The notes: generated by a model not told the origin, from the sequence alone. A DNA stretch of 64,000 nt from Streptomyces sp. NBC_00569 (GCF_036345255.1 NZ_CP107783.1:248001-312000), one strand, 5' to 3'; numbered from the stretch's first letter, positions 9,391-18,433 are shown. A program made the numbers and translations.

Positions 9391-9841
9391 TGACTATCCC
9401 TTTCCCCCCTGCAGCCGCACGCCGATGACTCGTGCCATCGCACGTACGTCTACGAGATCGAACCTAGCCAATTGGCCGGGTATGCCACCCGACACCGGCC
9501 GGGTTGGGCGTCAACCCTTCGCAACGTGTTCGGAAAATTCGCACACCATCTCACAGCTGCACTGCCGAGGGCCTGTTCGTTTGCCGGGATGGGTGCATCC
9601 GCTCCGGCCGCCTCTCCCCCGCCAGGGAGCAGTTCGACAGGAGCGCGGTCTCGGCCGCCTGGAGTGGCTCCGCCAACCAACCGGAGGGGTGACGGCGCGC
9701 CCTCACCTCTTGCGCTCCGGCGCACGCTTGTGTGGATGAGTGTCGCCATGTGTGCCGCGGCAGCGCCCGGGCACCTGGCGGATATTGGATTCCCTGCGGC
9801 CCGCAGTGTGCGCCCGCCCGGACGAGGAGGTAGCCGCCGTG

Positions 9842-11491
9842 ATGACTCCCGCAGCGTCGGAGGAGCCCGAACCCAGGGAGCAGGGCTCGGGAGGTGGAGG
9901 TGGTGGAATCGGACCGGACGGCGGCGGGGGCCCGGGCAAAGGCCGCGGCCGGCACCCTGCTCCACTCGACAAGACCGCGGCACCGGGTTCCTCCGCTTTC
10001 GGCGTCATCACCACGGCCGTCCCGGCCCGGCTGGACCGCCTGCCGTGGTCGCGCTGGCACTGGATGATCGTCGTCGGCCTGGGCACCGTGTGGATTCTGG
10101 ACGGCCTCGAAGTGACGACGGTCGGCAACATCGCGAGCCGGCTGTCAGAGGAGGGCTCCGGGCTGGCCATCACGTCCACGCAGGTCACGGGCCTTGCCGC
10201 GGCCCTCTACGTGGCAGGTGCCTGTTCGGGTGCACTGTTCTTCGGCTGGCTCACCGACCGGTTCGGCCGCAAGAAGCTCTTCATGGTGACGCTGGCGGTC
10301 TACCTCGGCGCGACCGCGATGACCGGTCTCTCCTTCAGCGCGTGGTGGTTCTTCCTCTTCCGCTTCCTCACCGGTTTCGGCATCGGCGGCGAGTACGCGG
10401 CCATCAACTCGGCGATCGACGAGCTGATCCCCTCGAAGTACCGGGGACGGGTCGACCTCATCATCAACGGCAGTTACTGGCTGGGCGCGATCGGCGGGGC
10501 GCTGCTGTCGATCGTCATGCTGAACACGGACTACTTCCCCAAAGACCTCGGCTGGCGGCTCACGTTCGCTCTCGGTGTCGTCCTGGGGCTGGTGATCCTC
10601 CTCGTACGACGGCACGTGCCCGAAAGCCCGCGTTGGCAGCTCATCCATGGGCACCGCGAGGACGCCGACAAGCTCGTCGATTCCGTCGAGCGGGAGATCG
10701 AGGAGGACAAGCACGAGGAACTGGCGCCGCCAGCAGGCGAGATCACGATCCACGAGCGCAAGAGCATCGGCTTCGGGCTCATCGCGAAGACCGTCTTCCA
10801 CAGCTATCCCAAGCGCGCGGTGCTCGGGCTGTCCCTCTTCATCGGGCAGGCCTTCCTCTACAACGCGATCACCTTCGGCTTCGGCGCCATCCTTACCAAG
10901 TTCTTCGACGTCGAGAGCGGCCACACCGGCTACTACTTCGCGGTGATCGCGGCCGGAAACTTCGTCGGCCCGCTCGTGCTCGGCAAGCTGTTCGACACTG
11001 TCGGGCGGCGCATCATGATCGCCGGCACGTACATCGTGCCAGGCATTCTGCTGTTCATCACGGCCTGGCTCTTCGACCGGGGGTCGCTCACAGCCAACAC
11101 CCTCACGGCGTGCTGGTGCGTCGTGCTGTTCTTCGCCTCGGCGGGAGCGAGCAGCGCCTACCTCACGGTCTCCGAGGTCTTCCCGATGGAGACCAGGGCC
11201 ATGGCCATCGCGTTCTTCTATGCGATCGGTACGGCGGTCGGCGGAATCAGCGGCCCGCTCATCTTCGCCGACCTCACCGAGTCCGGCGTCCCCGGCGATA
11301 CGGCCCTCGCCTTCAGCATCGGGGCCGGCCTCATGTGCGCGGCAGGCATCGTCGCGGCCTTCCTCGCGGTCAACGCCGAGCGGCGTTCCTTGGAGGACAT
11401 CGCGAGGCCCCTCTCCCAGACGGAGAAGAGCGACGGACACACTCCTGGCAGCGGCGGCGGACCGGCCCCCGTGGGTGACACGTCGGGCTGA
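9842..11491 (+). CDS. MFS transporter, sugar/metabolite:H+ symporter type
   Basis: Major facilitator protein of about 549 residues in the cytoplasmic membrane. An unusual Gly/Pro-rich soluble N-terminal part of about 60 residues precedes the first membrane helix (WHWMIVVGLGTVWILDG). The loop 2-3 motif GWLTDRFGRKKLF, the helix 4-5 motif RFLTGFGIGGEYAA and the following ELIPSKYRGRV are typical of the metabolite/sugar porter branch. A central cytoplasmic loop of charged residues (REIEEDKHEEL) divides the two halves. GAGGAGG at 9822-9829 supports ATG 9842 or the adjoining GTG 9839; the frame is open further upstream. Substrate unknown. Confidence 0.88.
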   Translation: MTPAASEEPEPREQGSGGGGGGIGPDGGGGPGKGRGRHPAPLDKTAAPGSSAFGVITTAVPARLDRLPWSRWHWMIVVGLGTVWILDGLEVTTVGNIASRLSEEGSGLAITSTQVTGLAAALYVAGACSGALFFGWLTDRFGRKKLFMVTLAVYLGATAMTGLSFSAWWFFLFRFLTGFGIGGEYAAINSAIDELIPSKYRGRVDLIINGSYWLGAIGGALLSIVMLNTDYFPKDLGWRLTFALGVVLGLVILLVRRHVPESPRWQLIHGHREDADKLVDSVEREIEEDKHEELAPPAGEITIHERKSIGFGLIAKTVFHSYPKRAVLGLSLFIGQAFLYNAITFGFGAILTKFFDVESGHTGYYFAVIAAGNFVGPLVLGKLFDTVGRRIMIAGTYIVPGILLFITAWLFDRGSLTANTLTACWCVVLFFASAGASSAYLTVSEVFPMETRAMAIAFFYAIGTAVGGISGPLIFADLTESGVPGDTALAFSIGAGLMCAAGIVAAFLAVNAERRSLEDIARPLSQTEKSDGHTPGSGGGPAPVGDTSG

Positions 11492-11505
11492 GCGACCGCC
11501 GCGCC

Positions 11506-11562
11506 GTCTCTCAAGCGCCGGTAGGCCGAGGAAGCTGGTCTCTCAAGTGCCGGCAGGCCGAG
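11506..11562 (+). repeat. Imperfect tandem 25-base repeat after the MFS gene
   Basis: Two copies (11506-11530 and 11538-11562) starting GTCTCTCAAG and ending GGCCGAG differ at two positions and are separated by seven bases. They lie in the 3' flank of the transporter gene. They could be a duplicated intergenic element or part of a weak terminator. Confidence 0.6.
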
Positions 11563-11866
11563 AAAGGTGAGAGACCGCATCCTCGGTGTCCGCCCCAGAG
11601 CCGCTGATGGACTGAGGCATGGCGATACGCGCTGTGACCAACTTGCCTGCGCCGATCGGACCTCCGCCCCTGGCGCATTTCCCTCTCCGCGCTGTCCCGT
11701 AGACAGTCAAAGATGCCGTGACCGGCTCCTCGTGTTGCACGAATGGAGTAGCACTCTCATCCTGAGGCTGACTCAGGAGCGATCAGCGCTCACGCTACGT
11801 GTTCGGGGTACGGCCCACAGGGGGCGAGCGACGAGCGGGAGCTTCGCCGGTGAGGAGCCGAAGAAG
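11563..11866. other. Upstream region of the ATPase-like gene
   Basis: About 300 bases with no supportable gene. A GGGTAC at 11806-11811 resembles the -10 of a SigB-type promoter, but no GNNT lies at 14-16 bases before it, so I do not annotate a promoter. Confidence 0.3.
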
Positions 11867-12439
11867 ATGAATACCGCAGTGCCCTGCTACTACCACCTCG
11901 ACGTCGAGGTCAGCTCGGAACGTGTCTCACAGGTCAGGCGCATCCTGGCCGCCCACCTCCGGTACTGGAAGCTGGACATTCTCGTCGACCCCGTCTGCCG
12001 CGGTGTCGAGGTGCTGCTCCACACGATCGACGAGCACGCCACGGACAAGAACACCGACGTCGAGATGTGGTGGAACGGACAGCACCTGATCACCGCGGTG
12101 TCCGACCACGAGCGCGACCTGCCGGGCCCGCACTACGCCCCGGAAGGCTGCCTCGCGGAGATCGCCGCGCTGAGCGACGGCTGGGGCGGCTGCCCCACGC
12201 CCACGGGAAAGATCATCTGGTTCTCCCGCCGGGCCCGTCTCGGCGAGCGCGCCCCGCTGCTCCCCGTCGGCCCCGCGCCCACCCTCAACGAGGCACTCGA
12301 GATGCCACGCGAGGTACCGGTCCCGGCGTTCGCGGGCTCAGCGGTCACCGATCCCCTCGTGGCCGCCCCAACAGCCCGTGCGCACGGACCCGAACTGACC
12401 GTCCCACGCAGGCTCGTACGCCCGACACCGGCGATGTGA
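11867..12439 (+). CDS. GHKL/RsbW-like ATP-binding protein
   Basis: A 190-residue protein from ATG 11867 (GAGGAG upstream at about 11852). The first 120 residues match the Streptomyces HATPase_c group related to anti-sigma factor kinases: SERVSQVRRILAAHLRYW gives helix 1, and VEVLLHTIDEHATD stands at the N-box position where Asn/His/Glu bind ATP-Mg. The central WWNGQHLITAVSDHE replaces the usual beta strand and DxG box. The remainder (GGCPTPTGKIIWF) is the last strand, followed by a Pro/Ala-rich tail of about 60 residues. Canonical N-box and G1 residues are not all present, so kinase activity is uncertain. It may act on SigB-like factors. Confidence 0.65.
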   Translation: MNTAVPCYYHLDVEVSSERVSQVRRILAAHLRYWKLDILVDPVCRGVEVLLHTIDEHATDKNTDVEMWWNGQHLITAVSDHERDLPGPHYAPEGCLAEIAALSDGWGGCPTPTGKIIWFSRRARLGERAPLLPVGPAPTLNEALEMPREVPVPAFAGSAVTDPLVAAPTARAHGPELTVPRRLVRPTPAM

Positions 12440-12500
12440 CACCGGCCGGGTTCAGGAGCGGCGCGGCACCGTAGGCGTAGGCCCGATCGGCCTCCCGCCG

Positions 12501-12950
12501 GCCGCGCAGCTCTCGTGGCCGACCGGGCCGGGCAGGTCGATGCTGGTGGATCCTGAAGGGCGCCCTGGGCGCGCCCGGCTGCGGGGCGACACCAGAATTC
12601 CCGGCGGAACTGTGTTGCGGACAAAGGGAGTTCGCGACCTCGCCCACAGCTGCATGGACGAAGTGACCCATGCGACCGTCCACCACCAGGCGGACGCCAC
12701 AGCGGACGCCGCCCACCATGCCGAACACATGGGCGCGGCGGTGGTGGCGCTCGCCACGTCGCCCGTCCCTGTGTGCTCCACGATCAGCACGGGTGGCCGC
12801 TGCCGCTGAATGGCGCGGTGCTTCGGGCTGACGGCCGAGGAACAGCTCGCCGGCGGATGCCACGTGCACGCCGAGGTCGACTCGGGCGAAGAAGGGTGGG
12901 GAATGTTCGACCGGGCCCGGGTCCGGCGGCCTGTGATCCTCGCATTCAGT
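12501..12950 (+). pseudogene. Glutamate-cysteine ligase type 2 (YbdK/carboxylate-amine ligase) remnant
   Basis: The translation MLVDPEGRPGRA from 12540, AAVVALATSPVPV near 12750, and FGLTAEEQLAGGCHVHAEV after 12820 match in order, though with gaps, the family that ligates glutamate and cysteine (YbdK type; CHVHxxV holds active-site residues). A TGA at 12807-12809 interrupts the frame exactly where the family continues, so the gene carries a nonsense mutation. Upstream parts are degenerate, and the match stops at about 12950, where a sigma factor remnant begins in the same frame. A chimeric, dead locus. Assignment rests on motifs seen by eye. Confidence 0.6.
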
Positions 12951-13400
12951 GTGCAGGACCTACGTAACAAGGTCCGGCTCGCCCGCCGCGACCTCGTCCA
13001 GCAGCCCGGAGCCGGCGCGGAACCCAGCGTGGCCGCCATCGCCACCCATACGCGCCTGACCGAGGACGAGGTCCGCGACGGTCTCCAGGCCCTCGACGGC
13101 TTCAGCGCCCTGTCCCTGGATGCGGGGCGCCTGTCCTCAGGCGACGACGGCTTCAGCCTCGCGGACGCGCTCGGCGCGCCCGACGGGTCGTACGACGTGA
13201 TCACCGACCGCGAAGCCGCCAAGGCCGGCCTGGAACACCTCCCCGAACGGGAACGCACCATCCTCTACCTCCGGTTCTTCGAGGACATGACGCAGGGCCG
13301 GATCGCGGAACACTTCGGGATCTCGCAGATGCACGTCTCTCGTCTCATCCAGACGAGTTGCCGCCGCGTACGCGAGGAAGCCACCCGTGACGTAGCACGT
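12951..13400 (+). pseudogene. SigB-family sigma factor remnant lacking region 2
   Basis: From VQDLRNKVRLARRDL onward, the frame matches the sigma factor at 3308 along regions 3 and 4 (ALDGFSALSLDA, LPERERTILYLRFFEDMTQ, GISQMHVSRLI). Everything before that, including the whole of core-binding region 2, is missing and replaced by ligase-derived sequence. After the conserved end the frame runs on without a stop to 13781, giving a long unrelated tail that overlaps the next gene on the other strand. The remnant still has the -35-recognising helix. It could only be functional as a DNA-binding fragment; I regard it as decayed. Confidence 0.8.
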
Positions 13401-13664
13401 AGACCAGGACGCGGACACCCAGGCAGCTTGAAACAAAGCACAACCGGTCCGGCACATCGGCGCGCGGAGAATCTGGTCGGGTTTCAGCGTCGGACGATCG
13501 GGCCCCGAGTTCTTCGTGACCGTGACCCCGCCCTCTCTGCCTCCGCGGGAGAGCCGCAGGCTGCGGCCTCACGACCCAGCGGGCCGCCTCAGACAGGGGA
13601 TGGGAACACGCATGGATGCAGGCAAAGGCCGGCATGGATCGACGGCATGACTTCCGGGCTTCTC

Positions 13665-14324
13665 TCAGGCGGCGTCGTCCAAGCAGTCCGCCACGACGTC
13701 CTTGTCCAGGGCCGCCCGCACCAGCGCCGAGGCCATTGCCGCGTTCGTCGCCGCGTCATCGGCGATACGGACCAGCTCTGAGGTCTCCTGCGGCAGCCCG
13801 AGACGCTCGGCGCCCTGGCGCGCCTTGGAGTCCACGAAAGGGCCGAACTCCGGCCATACGTCCTGGACTTCACGGAGGAAGATGTCCGTTCCGACGCGCC
13901 CGATCCCGGGCAGCTCCCGTAGCAGCGTCCGCAGTTCGTCCGCATCGCCGTCCGCCTGCGCGCGCATCCTGCGCAGATCTCCGCCCCAGCGATCGATCAG
14001 GATCTGGCCACCATCACCCAGCTGGGTAGCCGTGCTTTCGTCATAACGGCGATACCCACCGCGCCCGAGCGCATCGACGCGCTGCTGCCAGGTGGCCTCG
14101 GTCATCCGTTTCGGATCCCTCAAGCCCGCCTCGTACAGCGACCGTGACGTCGAGACCGCAGCAGAGGCGCGGATCCGAGCGCTGAGCAGATGCGCGAGCA
14201 CGAGTGTCCGGTACAGCGGCTGAGGGGTGTCCTTCAAGCGGATGTGGGCCTCCGCGGCATAGGTCTGCCCGTGCCGTCGGAGCAGTTCCCGCATCACTTT
14301 CCTGTTCCTCGCGTTGCTGGTCAT
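13665..14324 (-). CDS. HhH-GPD base excision DNA repair family protein (endonuclease III-like)
   Basis: A 219-residue protein related to endonuclease III and AlkA glycosylases. The helix-hairpin-helix LPGIGRVGTDIFL is near residues 138-150. The conserved Asp of the family (FVDSKA) follows about 20 residues later. The catalytic Lys usual in bifunctional enzymes is not evident, which points to a monofunctional glycosylase or a structural relative. No C-terminal iron-sulfur Cys cluster is present. Start ATG 14324. The 3' end overlaps the readthrough tail of the sigma remnant on the other strand. Confidence 0.8.
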   Translation of the reverse strand: MTSNARNRKVMRELLRRHGQTYAAEAHIRLKDTPQPLYRTLVLAHLLSARIRASAAVSTSRSLYEAGLRDPKRMTEATWQQRVDALGRGGYRRYDESTATQLGDGGQILIDRWGGDLRRMRAQADGDADELRTLLRELPGIGRVGTDIFLREVQDVWPEFGPFVDSKARQGAERLGLPQETSELVRIADDAATNAAMASALVRAALDKDVVADCLDDAA

Positions 14325-14542
14325 AGCTCCGCTACTCCTCAGCGTGATGGCTCAGCCCATAGCGCGGGCCTTGGCTAGGGTGTCTCGGCGAGCCGACGGC
14401 TGGTGTGTGGACCGCGTGCGCACGGCGCGTCCTTCATCGCCGACGGCCGCCTCGAACGCCAACTGCGCCGGCCCGTGTTCGCCGACATGCGAACGGCGGA
14501 ATGGAGGGGTGCCGTGGAAGGAGTGAGGAGGTGGCGAACGCC

Positions 14543-14602
14543 ATGGCACGTGCAGTGTGGGGCGGCACCCTGACCTTCGGGTTGGTCTCCCTGCCGATAC
14601 AG
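14543..14602 (+). pseudogene. ku 5' fragment (first 20 codons)
   Basis: ATG 14543 starts MARAVWGGTLTFGLVSLPIQ, the conserved start of bacterial Ku, the end-binding protein of non-homologous end joining, with the GGAGG ribosome-binding site about 13 bases upstream. The similarity stops at about 14602, exactly where a minus-strand gene fragment begins. The rest of ku (about 250 residues) is absent from the window. Confidence 0.7.
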
Positions 14603-14658
14603 CCGCGGTGGATGCCGAGGGTGCGGCGGCCCGCGCGGACCGTGTCGGCGCTGGTCAT
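14603..14658 (-). pseudogene. 5' stump of a gene following transketolase
   Basis: Fifteen bases after the transketolase stop, a GGAGG motif (CCTCC at 14667-14671 on the plus strand) precedes an ATG at 14658. The product begins MTSADTVRAGRRTLGIHRG and then runs into the reverse complement of the ku fragment. The arrangement says this was the next gene of the tkt operon, cut off after about 18 codons. I do not recognise which gene it was. Confidence 0.45.
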
Positions 14659-14673
14659 GTCGGTGTCCTCCGG

Positions 14674-16521
14674 TCAGCGCACGACGGCCGTCTCGACCAG
14701 CAGCCGCGCCGCCGCCGCGATCGACTCGGCATCGATACCGGCTGCGTGCAGTTGCTCCGCGGGGCTCGCCGAACCGGGCATCGTCCGGACAGCCAGTCGC
14801 ACCAGACGCGGGACGGGGCGGCCGTCGGCAAACGCGTCGAGCACCGCGTCCCCGATGCCGCCCTCCTCGCGGTGGTCCTCCACTGTCAGGAGGCAGCCGG
14901 TGCTTTCGGCCGCCTCGCGCAGGGTGCGGCGATCGACGGGCTTGACCGAGTAGAGGTCAATCACGCGGACCTGGACGCCCTCGCCGTCGAGCAACTCGGC
15001 CGCCTTCAGGGCCTCATGGAGGGTGACACCGGCCGCGACCACGGTGAGCCGGTCCTGGCCGGAAGCGCGCAGCACCTTGCTTCCGCCGATCGGGAATTCC
15101 TCGGTAGGGCTGTAGATGACGGGGGTCTCTCCCCGCGTGGTACGCAGATAGCGGATGCCGTCGAGGTCGGCCATCTGCGCGACGAGTTTGGCCGTCTGGT
15201 TGGCATCGCAGGGGTAGAGCACCGTTGAGCCGTACATCGCCCGGAACATCGCCAGGTCCTCGAGCCCCATCTGTGAGGGCCCGTCCTGGCCGATGGCGAC
15301 GCCCGCGTGCGACCCGACGAGATTGATCCCGGCTCCGCTGATCGTGGCCATGCGCACGAAGTCGTACGCGCGAGTGAGGAACGCGGCGAACGTGCAGGCG
15401 TACGGCACCCAACCGCGCGTCGCCATCCCGACGGACGTGGCCACCAGCTGCTGCTCAGCGATGTAGCACTCGAAGAAGCGGTCTGGGTGCTCCTTGGCGA
15501 AGAACTCGGAGCGCGTCGAGTCACCCACCTCGCCGTCCACGGCGACGACGTCGCCACGGGCGGTTCCGACAGCGGCGAGCGCCCGCCCGTAGGCGTCGCG
15601 GGTGGCGACATCGTCGCCGATGTCGTAACGGGGAAGCTCGGCATGCCCCGATCCCACGGGATGCAGCCGCCGCGCGGCCGGCGGATGAGGCACCTCGACT
15701 CGCACATCACGTAGACCGCCGAGTTCGGCGATCGCTTCCTCGGCGTCCGGCAGCGGCTTGCCGTGCAGACCCTCGCGGTCCTCGACGGAGGCCACGCCCT
15801 TGCCCTTGAGGGTGCGGGCGAGGATCGCGGTCGGCTGCCCGGAGGTGGACTGCGCCTCGTCGTATGCCCGGTCGACCGCGTCGACGTCGTGCCCGTCGAC
15901 CTCGACGGTGTGCCAGCCGAAGGCCTGGAAACGGCGTGCGTAGGCCCCCAGGTCGTGTCCGTGCCGGGTCGGGCCGCGCTGGCCCAGACGGTTGACGTCG
16001 ACGATCGCGGTGAGATTGTCCAGGTGCTCGTACCCGGCGTGCTCAGCGGCCTCCCACACGGAGCCCTCGGCGAGCTCGCTGTCGCCGCACAACACCCAGA
16101 CGCGGTATTCCGTGTGGTCGAGCCGTTTGCCGGCCAGCGCGATGCCGACGCCGACGGGCAGCCCCTGGCCGAGGGAGCCGGTGGCCGTCTCGACCCACGG
16201 CAGCCGCCGGGGAGTCGGATGGCCCTCTAGCCGGCTGTCGAGCCTGCGGAAGGTGAGCAGCTCGGTGTCGTTGATCGCGCCGACGGCCTTGTACGCGGCG
16301 TACAGCAGCGGTGAGGCATGCCCCTTCGAGAGCACGAACCGGTCATTGCCCGGATGTGCGGGGCGGTCGAAGTCGTAACGCATGTGACGGGCCAACAGAA
16401 CGGCCATCAGGTCGGCGGCCGACATCGAGGAGGTGGGGTGCCCGGAGCCGGCAGCGGCGGACGCGCGAACACTGTCGACGCGCAGCTGCTGGGCGAGTTC
16501 GGTGAGTTGACGGGTGTTCAT
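14674..16521 (-). CDS. tkt: Transketolase
   Basis: Thiamine-diphosphate enzyme moving two-carbon ketol units in the pentose phosphate pathway. The 615 residues include the N-terminal motif AAGSGHPTSS (residues about 21-30), FVLSKGHASPLLYAAY, the ThDP-binding motif GDSELAEGSVWEAAE ending at VDVNRLGQ, and a second domain (YIAEQQLVATSVGMATRG), then the C-terminal domain. Length matches the compact transketolases found next to other sugar genes in actinobacteria (about 620) rather than the 690-residue housekeeping form. Start ATG 16521 is preceded by GGTAAGGAGCGAC. It probably acts in addition to a main transketolase elsewhere. The gene that followed it in the operon is truncated. Confidence 0.93.
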   Translation of the reverse strand: MNTRQLTELAQQLRVDSVRASAAAGSGHPTSSMSAADLMAVLLARHMRYDFDRPAHPGNDRFVLSKGHASPLLYAAYKAVGAINDTELLTFRRLDSRLEGHPTPRRLPWVETATGSLGQGLPVGVGIALAGKRLDHTEYRVWVLCGDSELAEGSVWEAAEHAGYEHLDNLTAIVDVNRLGQRGPTRHGHDLGAYARRFQAFGWHTVEVDGHDVDAVDRAYDEAQSTSGQPTAILARTLKGKGVASVEDREGLHGKPLPDAEEAIAELGGLRDVRVEVPHPPAARRLHPVGSGHAELPRYDIGDDVATRDAYGRALAAVGTARGDVVAVDGEVGDSTRSEFFAKEHPDRFFECYIAEQQLVATSVGMATRGWVPYACTFAAFLTRAYDFVRMATISGAGINLVGSHAGVAIGQDGPSQMGLEDLAMFRAMYGSTVLYPCDANQTAKLVAQMADLDGIRYLRTTRGETPVIYSPTEEFPIGGSKVLRASGQDRLTVVAAGVTLHEALKAAELLDGEGVQVRVIDLYSVKPVDRRTLREAAESTGCLLTVEDHREEGGIGDAVLDAFADGRPVPRLVRLAVRTMPGSASPAEQLHAAGIDAESIAAAARLLVETAVVR

Positions 16522-16548
16522 GTCGCTCCTTACCTCCGATGTGGTCGC

Positions 16549-17616
16549 TCATGCGGGCTTTCCGCGCCCCCCTGCCCGGAGCGGCCAAACACCGCGGGAC
16601 GGCCCGAGCTGAAACCTCCCGCGCTGTGGGACATCTTGCGTGCGAAGAGCACTGCCCCACAGACGATGAAGGCGGCCTGGCCGGCCCATGCTCGGTTGCG
16701 GGACATCCATTCCCTGCGCACCGCCCGGCCGGGACTCCACGTCGAAGGGCCCGGGCGCCCAGAAGTCCCCTCCCCGGGGTGTGTCGGCGGGGCTCCAGAG
16801 GGTGCCGGTCCCGGCGTGCTCACTTTCATCGAGCTGGGCGTCGTCTCCATAGGCGAGGTAACGGTTGAGCAGACCGGGAACCAGTGCGTTGCCGACCGGC
16901 GGGGCCACCGTGGACCCACCGATCCAGACCGCGAGCCTCCGGGGGTGAGCAGCGGCGTGATCCATGGCGCGGGCGGCCAGGTCCGGTTCATGGACCGGGG
17001 TGCCGGGGCGGGCCCGCCCCGGCACATGACTCAACACCCGGGCGAATTGGAGTGTGTTGACGACAGACACTTGCATCATCGTCGTCCGCGCCCGGGTGCC
17101 CTCGTGCAACAGCTCGCATCTCAGGAATGCGTTGCGACCCTGGATGGCGTGCTTGGCCCCGCAGTACGCGGACGGCAGAGGGATCCCGCGGTATGCGAGC
17201 GCGGGTCCGACCTGCGCGTTCGTCCCACGGTTGTTGAGGAGCATGTGGCTCAATGCTGCTCTTGTACCGAACACGCAGCAAAGGCCGGTCACTTCGGTGA
17301 CTCGTCGGCATTCGTCGGGCGTGGCCTGCGGGAAGGGGGCGACGACTCCGGCAAACGCGTTGTTGACCCAGACGTCGATCCGGGCGAACGCGTCGACCAC
17401 CGGTTGGTCAGCTCGATCGATGGCCTTGGGGTCGGTCACGTCGACGGGGAGGATCAACCCTTCGCCGCCCGCATGCCGCACCTCGTCCACCGCGCCGGCC
17501 AGTCCGGCACTGCCCCGGGCCACAGCGGCCCGGTCTCCGAGGGTGGCCACGGCCGTGGCCCGACCCATGCCGACGCTCGCTCCGGTCACGACGACGGCCC
17601 TCGGGAGCCGGATCAT
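16549..17616 (-). CDS. Short-chain dehydrogenase/reductase, catalytic Ser replaced by Pro
   Basis: SDR-fold protein of about 355 residues from ATG 17616. The cofactor motif TGASVGMG is at residues 10-17, and DVTDPKAIDRADQ and the NNAFAGVVAPF strand follow. YCGAKHAIQG holds the Tyr and Lys of the active site. In relatives, a Ser sits 13 residues before this Tyr (GSALAYRG); here the sequence is GPALAYRG, so the catalytic Ser is Pro. A shortened segment between the first strand and the second (ATAVATLGDRAAVARG) also suggests small deletions. Many substitutions in otherwise invariant places point to decay. No clear ribosome-binding site. Confidence 0.65.
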   Translation of the reverse strand: MIRLPRAVVVTGASVGMGRATAVATLGDRAAVARGSAGLAGAVDEVRHAGGEGLILPVDVTDPKAIDRADQPVVDAFARIDVWVNNAFAGVVAPFPQATPDECRRVTEVTGLCCVFGTRAALSHMLLNNRGTNAQVGPALAYRGIPLPSAYCGAKHAIQGRNAFLRCELLHEGTRARTTMMQVSVVNTLQFARVLSHVPGRARPGTPVHEPDLAARAMDHAAAHPRRLAVWIGGSTVAPPVGNALVPGLLNRYLAYGDDAQLDESEHAGTGTLWSPADTPRGGDFWAPGPFDVESRPGGAQGMDVPQPSMGRPGRLHRLWGSALRTQDVPQRGRFQLGPSRGVWPLRAGGRGKPA

Positions 17617-17782
17617 GGCTCGCCTGGCCGGGCATTGTCGTGTGTGAGCCGCTCCAAACGGTCCATGGCGGCCGAGTACCCGACCGCCATGGCCCATAAC
17701 GCCGTTCTTTTCGTGCCGGAGCCGGAGAACCGAGGGCCTCCGACCACTCGGCCCCGAGCAGCGGCGCTGCCTTTGCGCCTGA

Positions 17783-18118
17783 TCAGATCCTCGGCGCTCG
17801 CCCGCGCTGGGCGAGCTGGCGATTCAGTTCGGTGCGGATGTCGGCGCACAATGCGCCCGAGCGGCCCCACTCGACCAGCAGCTCGGCAACGTTACGGAGC
17901 TTGATGTCTGTGCGCATGGACGTCTCCCGCAGGACGTCCCAGGCTTCCGCCGACGTCATCCGCCCTACGGCGATGAGCACGCCGGCCGCTTGGTCGATCA
18001 CCACGTCGAAGACCCCCGGCTGCGGCCGACAGGCTTCGCTCTCCGGGTCCAGCACGGGTTCCTCAGGACCTTCGGCCGCAGGCTCATCGCGTCGCTGCTC
18101 ATAGGGGTGTGGCCTCAA
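17783..18118 (-). CDS. ANTAR domain RNA-binding regulator
   Basis: ANTAR domains bind paired hairpins in nascent RNA and act as antiterminators. The product has the domain at residues about 35-90: VFDVVIDQAAGVLIAVGRM, AEAWDVLRETSMRT, and then DIKLRNVAELLVEWG. No GAF or response-regulator domain precedes it, so it is a stand-alone version. A TTG at 18118 with GGAGG five bases upstream is my preferred start; a longer form from TTG 18145 lacks a binding site. A close paralogue is at 46950-47411. The RNA target and the sensing step are unknown. Confidence 0.8.
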   Translation of the reverse strand: MRPHPYEQRRDEPAAEGPEEPVLDPESEACRPQPGVFDVVIDQAAGVLIAVGRMTSAEAWDVLRETSMRTDIKLRNVAELLVEWGRSGALCADIRTELNRQLAQRGRAPRI

Positions 18119-18433
18119 CGGTGCCTCCAGGACAATCGGCGACAAATGACACCACTACTCTCCCTGTCCCTGAGTAATGCGACAATCCGCCGAGAGGCGT
18201 ACGAGTTGCCCTTGGACGTGGCACCACCACAGCCACCTCAGGAGCCCGACGTGTCGTTCTTGTCCCCGTGGGCACCCGTGCCATGGCCACAGCAGTGCCG
18301 CACCATTTCCCACGGATGCATTTCTTCGGCTTCTACCGCACCAAGGTGCTGTCGCAGCTGTGGACCTGAGTCACCTGTCTCGGGGGAACTGTGGGAGAGG
18401 TGCCGCCGAAGCACGGCACGCAAGGGGAAAGGC
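18119..18433. other. Intergenic region between divergent genes
   Basis: About 315 bases containing the upstream regions of the ANTAR gene (minus) and the hydrolase gene (plus). No gene and no certain promoter seen. Confidence 0.35.

Noticed and set aside
10145..11440. A 431-codon minus-strand open frame across the MFS transporter gene.
   Set aside because: It is a shadow of the transporter gene in a high-GC genome; its product is Arg/Gly/Asp-rich and has no family features.
11787..11811. A GGGTAC before the GHKL ATPase-like gene that could be a SigB promoter.
   Set aside because: No G-N-N-T lies 14-16 bases upstream, so it does not meet the consensus used for the others.
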